9,814 bases of DNA from Bryobacteraceae bacterium (GTDB lineage Bacteria > Acidobacteriota > Terriglobia > Bryobacterales > Bryobacteraceae): the NCBI GenBank assembly GCA_030039005.1, contig JASHQT010000277.1, positions 1 through 9,814 on the forward strand. Reading direction: 5' to 3'. The notes beneath the pieces were generated by a model. That model saw only the letters and a program-made list of their open reading frames with translations, did not search any database and was not told the origin of the DNA. Made by a program: the position numbers and the translations under genes. Below are positions 6,861 to 9,814 of the stretch, one piece after another. How positions within the stretch are numbered: position 1 is the stretch's first letter; every line of letters starts with the position of its first letter.

Positions 6861-7178
6861 AATTGTGAGCACAATCGGCTGCTCCACAAAAGAAGCCTTA
6901 TTGGCCGTCAGGAACTCGATGTGGTAGCGCCCCGGCTTGATGCTCGGTACTTGAATCGTGATTTTGGCCGCGGTCTGTTCCTTGACGGCGAGCTTGGTGT
7001 CGTTGTCGCCGTCGGTCAGATACACGCCCGCAAAACCCGCTTTATCCACGTTCTCGCAGGTGATGTTCACCATATCCCCAACCTTGGCCGTCTCCGGATC
7101 CACTGCCGTGCAGCGCGGCACTCCCTGAAATGCCGCTAGCGGCGCTAGCAGCAACAGGGCCATTAAACCCGTTTTCAT
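6855..7178 (-). CDS. Small exported protein with a single Ig-like (IPT/TIG-like) fold, function unknown
   Basis: A 107-residue product that I cannot assign to a named family. Residues 1 to about 18 are a signal peptide (MKTGLMALLLLAPLAAFQG). The mature part alternates short beta-strand patterns: VGDMVNITCENV, GVYLTDGDNDTKLAV, AKITIQVP, KPGRYHIEFL and a final QPIVLTIQ. This pattern and the PxxAxxGDxVxI opening resemble IPT/TIG-type Ig domains. Two cysteines (23 and 41) would be close enough for a disulfide after export. The start is well supported: GGAG (7186-7189 on the complement) lies seven bases upstream, behind a TATAAT box. It is transcribed in the same direction as cofGH but 153 bases downstream with its own promoter, so it is probably independent. 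It may be a periplasmic binding or adhesion module; there is no catalytic motif. Confidence 0.75.
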   Translation of the reverse strand: MKTGLMALLLLAPLAAFQGVPRCTAVDPETAKVGDMVNITCENVDKAGFAGVYLTDGDNDTKLAVKEQTAAKITIQVPSIKPGRYHIEFLTANKASFVEQPIVLTIQ

Positions 7179-7198
7179 AGGATTTCTCCAGTGGGGCG

Positions 7199-7204
7199 AT
7201 TATA
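7199..7204 (-). promoter_or_regulatory. TATAAT -10 box for the small exported protein
   Basis: On the complement, a perfect TATAAT ends 20 bases before the ATG at 7178, followed by a GGAG ribosome-binding site at the right distance. Transcription would start near 7192, giving a very short leader. I find no good -35 box at 16-18 bases upstream. The rest of the 153-base spacer back to the cofH stop holds only a weak six-pair stem (7299-7317). Confidence 0.5.
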
Positions 7205-7331
7205 TACCCTCGGCACAGCGTGGTGGGGTCAGCTAGAACGACATGCCCACATTGCGGAGGAGTGTCCATGTATTTACCGGGCGCAATACTTGCACTCTAA
7301 CCCGCGAAGATCGGGTCAAGAGACTGCGCGC

Positions 7332-8585
7332 TCAGTAGCCCGTCGCCTGCAGCGGGGCGTGGCTTGTGGCGGCGTCAAATATTGGTATTCGTTCCAGCGG
7401 CAGGCGTTCATCGGCGTCAGGGTGCTCGAAGATTTTGCGAATTCCATAGGATGTGGTACGCTCCGCCGGGATGCGCCCGATCGTTCGGATCAGGGCACGG
7501 AATTCGCCGGGAGAGACGTACTCGCCGAAATTCGCTCCGGCCGCTTTGGAGATGCTCTCTTCCATTAAAGTGCCGCCGAAATCGTTTGCGCCAGCTTCGA
7601 GACACGCGAGCGAATCCTGGTATCCAAGCTTGACCCAAGAGACTTGGATGTTGCCGATATAGCCATGTAGCATCACGCGCGAGAGCGCGTGCACGATCAG
7701 ATCCTCGTGGATCGCGTGGCCGGAGCGGGCGCGTCCACTCTGGAAAAGCCTGGTTTGCGAATGGATGAATCCCAGGGGAACAAACTCGGTGAATCCTCTG
7801 GTGTCCTTTTGTATGTCGCGAAGCAAAAGCAAATGCCTTACCCAATGTTCCGGAGTTTCGGTATGGCCATACATCATCGTCGATGTCGTCGGGATGCCGA
7901 GGCTATGCGCGGTCCGAATGATCTCGATCCACTGCCGCACTTTCAGCTTGTTGGGGCTCAAAGACCGGCGGACCTGATCGTCGAGAATTTCGGCTGCCGT
8001 TCCTGGAATGCTGTTCAAGCCGGCATCTTTCAACATCAGCAAGTACTGGCGCAGCGGCATGCGCGTTTTCTCCACGCCATAAGTGATCTCCATGGGCGAA
8101 TAGGCGTGGATGTGAAGTTGGGGCAAGCGTGCCTTGATGGCGCGAAGAAGCTGGACGTAATAGAAGCCATCCAGGTCCTTCGGCAGGCCGCCTTGGATAC
8201 ACACCTCGGTGGCGCCAAGTTCGACCGCTTCCAGGCACTTCGCCACGAGGGTTTCGTTCGAGTGGAAATAAGCGTCGGGCGCATCCGCTCCGCGGCCAAA
8301 TCCGCAAAAAGCGCAGCCGACGATGCAGACGTTGGTAAAGTTTAAATTCCGATTTACCACATAGGTGATGCGGTCTCCGACCACGCGCCGCCGGATCTCG
8401 TCCGCAACTCGTACGAGCGCCAAAAGGTCATCCCCATCGACGTTCGCGAGCGTCAGGCCTTCTTCGAACCCGAGATCCTCTCCGGCCAGCACTTTCTCCA
8501 ATGGGCCCGCGACCTTTGGGCTCGCCGCTCGAAGAACTCGCTCCCAGGGAATCTCTCGCCATCGAAGACTGGCCGGTTTCAACAT
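7332..8585 (-). CDS. cofH: FO synthase subunit CofH (5-amino-6-ribitylaminouracil--tyrosine 4-hydroxyphenyl transferase)
   Basis: A cytoplasmic radical-SAM enzyme of 417 residues. It joins the 4-hydroxybenzyl group of L-tyrosine to 5-amino-6-(D-ribitylamino)uracil, the first of the two steps that build FO, the deazaflavin of coenzyme F420. The [4Fe-4S]-binding CxxxCxxC is Cys87, Cys91 and Cys94 (CIVGCAFC), preceded by NRNLNFTNV. HIHAYSPMEI, GTAAEILDD, the TSTMMYGHTETPEHW segment and the late GANDFGGTLMEESIS motif are typical of the CofH/MqnC/MqnE group. Assignment to CofH rather than the menaquinone enzymes rests on overall similarity and on overlap with cofG. The ATG lies within the last codons of cofG (7-base overlap), and AAAGGTG upstream can serve as the ribosome-binding site, so translation is coupled. 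Length matches stand-alone CofH. In actinobacteria the same domain is the C-terminal half of the fused FbiC. Confidence 0.92.
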   Translation of the reverse strand: MLKPASLRWREIPWERVLRAASPKVAGPLEKVLAGEDLGFEEGLTLANVDGDDLLALVRVADEIRRRVVGDRITYVVNRNLNFTNVCIVGCAFCGFGRGADAPDAYFHSNETLVAKCLEAVELGATEVCIQGGLPKDLDGFYYVQLLRAIKARLPQLHIHAYSPMEITYGVEKTRMPLRQYLLMLKDAGLNSIPGTAAEILDDQVRRSLSPNKLKVRQWIEIIRTAHSLGIPTTSTMMYGHTETPEHWVRHLLLLRDIQKDTRGFTEFVPLGFIHSQTRLFQSGRARSGHAIHEDLIVHALSRVMLHGYIGNIQVSWVKLGYQDSLACLEAGANDFGGTLMEESISKAAGANFGEYVSPGEFRALIRTIGRIPAERTTSYGIRKIFEHPDADERLPLERIPIFDAATSHAPLQATGY

Positions 8586-9769
8586 GTTTCACACCTTTCG
8601 CGAGCATAGCCGTCTTCGGCCTGGAGTGTTTTCAAGTAGGGTTGAAGGCGGGCGTTTACAAATTCCGGCCGGGAGGAAAATTCCGGATAGATTGCCAGCC
8701 GCTCGCGCAAGACGAATCCCGCACCGGCGGATCTCGCAGCCAGCGAGGAGATTTGCGGCCAAGCAGCTTCTGGATTAATGAAGTCCTTGGTGACCGGAGA
8801 GATTCCGCCCCAATCGTTGATTCCGGCCTTCAGCAAATCGGGATAGTCTTCGGCGAGCAAATTGGGCGGAGACTGAATATTCATCTCGCCGCCGAGAATC
8901 AATCGCGCGACCGCGATGGTGCGCTGCAAATCCTGGGTGGATGGCTCCGGCGCCTGAGCCATGCGAATATCCGGCTTGGCGCGGAACGGTTGCACGATTA
9001 CTTCCTGGATGTGGCCGTACTGCTGGTTGATCGCCTGAATCGCCAGGAGCGTGTCCACGCGTTCCTCAGCAGTCTCGCCGATTCCCATCAGCATGCCGGT
9101 GGTGAAGGCCATGGACAAGCGCCCCGCGTGCTCCATGGTTCGAATGCGGAGAGAGGGCACTTTGTCCGGCGCTTTCCAATGCGCTCCCGGCGCGCGAAGC
9201 AGGCGCGGGCTAGAGCTTTCGAGCATCAACCCTACGCTCACATTCGTCTCTTGCAAGCGGCGAAGATCGTCCGCGCCCATCACGCCAGGATTGGAATGCG
9301 GCAGGAGCCCGGTCTTTTCCAGCACCAGTTCACACATCGCTGCGAGATATTCGAGCGTGCGCTCGAATCCCAACTTTTTCAAAAACGCTTTCGCCTCGGG
9401 GAAGATTCGCTCGGGCTGGTCGCCCAGGCTGAACAAAGCTTCCTTGCATCCCGCGCGGCGGCCGGCTTCGGCCACTCGAAGAACGTCCTCCGGCAGCATG
9501 TAGGGTTGCACGCCGGCTTGAGGATCGGCCCGGAAAGTGCAATAGCCGCAATAGTCGCGGCAAAGATGGGTGAGCGGAATGAAGACCTTCTTGGAGTAAC
9601 TGACCGAACGGCCCTTCACGCGGTCGCGGAGGGCGGCGGCGGCATCGAGGAGCGCATCGAGCGGGGCGTCGGTTAGCAGGCGCAGCGCGTCGGCGCGGGA
9701 GAGAGCGCGGCCGTCGAGGGCGTGTTCGAGAGCGGGGTCGACGCGGGAGGGGGTCGCTAGGTCGGGCAT
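8579..9769 (-). CDS. cofG: FO synthase subunit CofG (7,8-didemethyl-8-hydroxy-5-deazariboflavin synthase)
   Basis: A radical-SAM enzyme of 396 residues that cyclises the CofH product to FO with loss of ammonia. The cluster-binding CxxxCxxC is Cys70, Cys74 and Cys77 in THLCRDYCGYC. Further CofG hallmarks are YMLPEDVL, ALFSLGDQPE, TGLLPHSNPGVM, SVGLMLESSS, TTGMLMGIGET, IVQPFRAKP and LLKAGINDWGGISPVTKDFINPE. About 50 residues precede the radical-SAM core, which is normal for the bacterial form. It is the first gene of the cofGH operon. The ATG at 9769 has no clear ribosome-binding site; AGG nine bases upstream is the nearest. A TAAAAT box lies just ahead of it. No cofC, cofD or cofE homologue is visible, so whether FO is carried on to F420 here cannot be told from this window. 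Confidence 0.95.
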   Translation of the reverse strand: MPDLATPSRVDPALEHALDGRALSRADALRLLTDAPLDALLDAAAALRDRVKGRSVSYSKKVFIPLTHLCRDYCGYCTFRADPQAGVQPYMLPEDVLRVAEAGRRAGCKEALFSLGDQPERIFPEAKAFLKKLGFERTLEYLAAMCELVLEKTGLLPHSNPGVMGADDLRRLQETNVSVGLMLESSSPRLLRAPGAHWKAPDKVPSLRIRTMEHAGRLSMAFTTGMLMGIGETAEERVDTLLAIQAINQQYGHIQEVIVQPFRAKPDIRMAQAPEPSTQDLQRTIAVARLILGGEMNIQSPPNLLAEDYPDLLKAGINDWGGISPVTKDFINPEAAWPQISSLAARSAGAGFVLRERLAIYPEFSSRPEFVNARLQPYLKTLQAEDGYARERCETC

Positions 9770-9784
9770 AGGGCGCCTGAGGTG

Positions 9785-9790
9785 ATTTTA
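9785..9790 (-). promoter_or_regulatory. Possible -10 box for the cofGH operon
   Basis: The complement reads TAAAAT, one base off consensus, ending 15 bases before the cofG ATG. Transcription would begin about eight bases before the start codon, consistent with a very short leader and the missing ribosome-binding site. No convincing -35 box is visible in the remaining bases, so the call is tentative. Confidence 0.3.
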
Positions 9791-9814
9791 GCGTAAGGCA
9801 GGTCAGTGTATGCT

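Noticed and set aside
7042..7269. A 75-codon minus-strand frame covering the spacer upstream of the small exported gene
   Set aside because: It overlaps the TATAAT promoter and the true gene in another frame, has no ribosome-binding site and no domain.
7299..7317. Hairpin downstream of cofH as a terminator
   Set aside because: The stem is six pairs including one wobble with a 7-base loop, and no T-run follows on the minus strand.
8501..9676. A 391-codon plus-strand open frame opposite cofG
   Set aside because: It is antisense to an unambiguous CofG; the composition is typical of complement-strand translation.
7332..9769. Reading the radical-SAM pair as menaquinone futalosine-pathway enzymes (MqnC/MqnE)
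   Set aside because: The upstream protein carries CofG-specific motifs (THLCRDYCGYC, INDWGGISPVTKDF), and the two genes overlap as cofG-cofH do.

Overview
The window reads as a stretch of a GC-rich, Gram-negative bacterial chromosome, most likely an Acidobacteriota member of the Solibacter/Bryobacter type. The strongest clue is the C-terminal domain of the large peptidase at 3001-5853. It matches my recollection of the Solibacter-type C-terminal domain (TIGR03437), which is heavily expanded in that group. A Pal-type outer-membrane lipoprotein, an S53 peptidase, a DUF1080 sugar-active protein and a split cofG/cofH pair fit the same assignment. I see no phage, insertion sequence, CRISPR, tRNA or rRNA. 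Coding density is high, and the many long antisense reading frames are GC-driven shadows.

Layout. At 28-51 a hairpin terminates a leftward pal gene (80-667). A divergent spacer holding an imperfect hairpin (785-812) leads into a rightward two-component operon: a membrane sensor histidine kinase (905-2362, or from 839) and a NarL/FixJ-type response regulator (2334-2984). The two overlap by 29 bases. Sixteen bases further on lies the stop of a leftward 950-residue secreted sedolisin-type (S53) protease. Its start codon is 37 bases from that of a divergent, rightward secreted DUF1080 protein (5891-6826), and a 20-bp tandem duplication sits at this junction. A small leftward exported Ig-like protein (6855-7178) follows, with its own TATAAT box. 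The window ends with the leftward overlapping pair cofG-cofH (9769 to 7332), the two radical-SAM enzymes that make FO (7,8-didemethyl-8-hydroxy-5-deazariboflavin), the chromophore of cofactor F420.

How the genes work together. CofG and CofH form one pathway step pair, and the kinase and regulator form one signalling pair. The sedolisin and the DUF1080 protein are both exported and probably serve polymer breakdown in an acidic, heterotrophic lifestyle; that link is inference from export and adjacency. Pal belongs to the cell envelope and is here separated from any visible tol genes.

I do not see a convincing undescribed multi-gene system. The points most worth a second look are the duplicated start region between the sedolisin and DUF1080 genes, the stand-alone FO synthase pair, and the small exported protein of unknown role.
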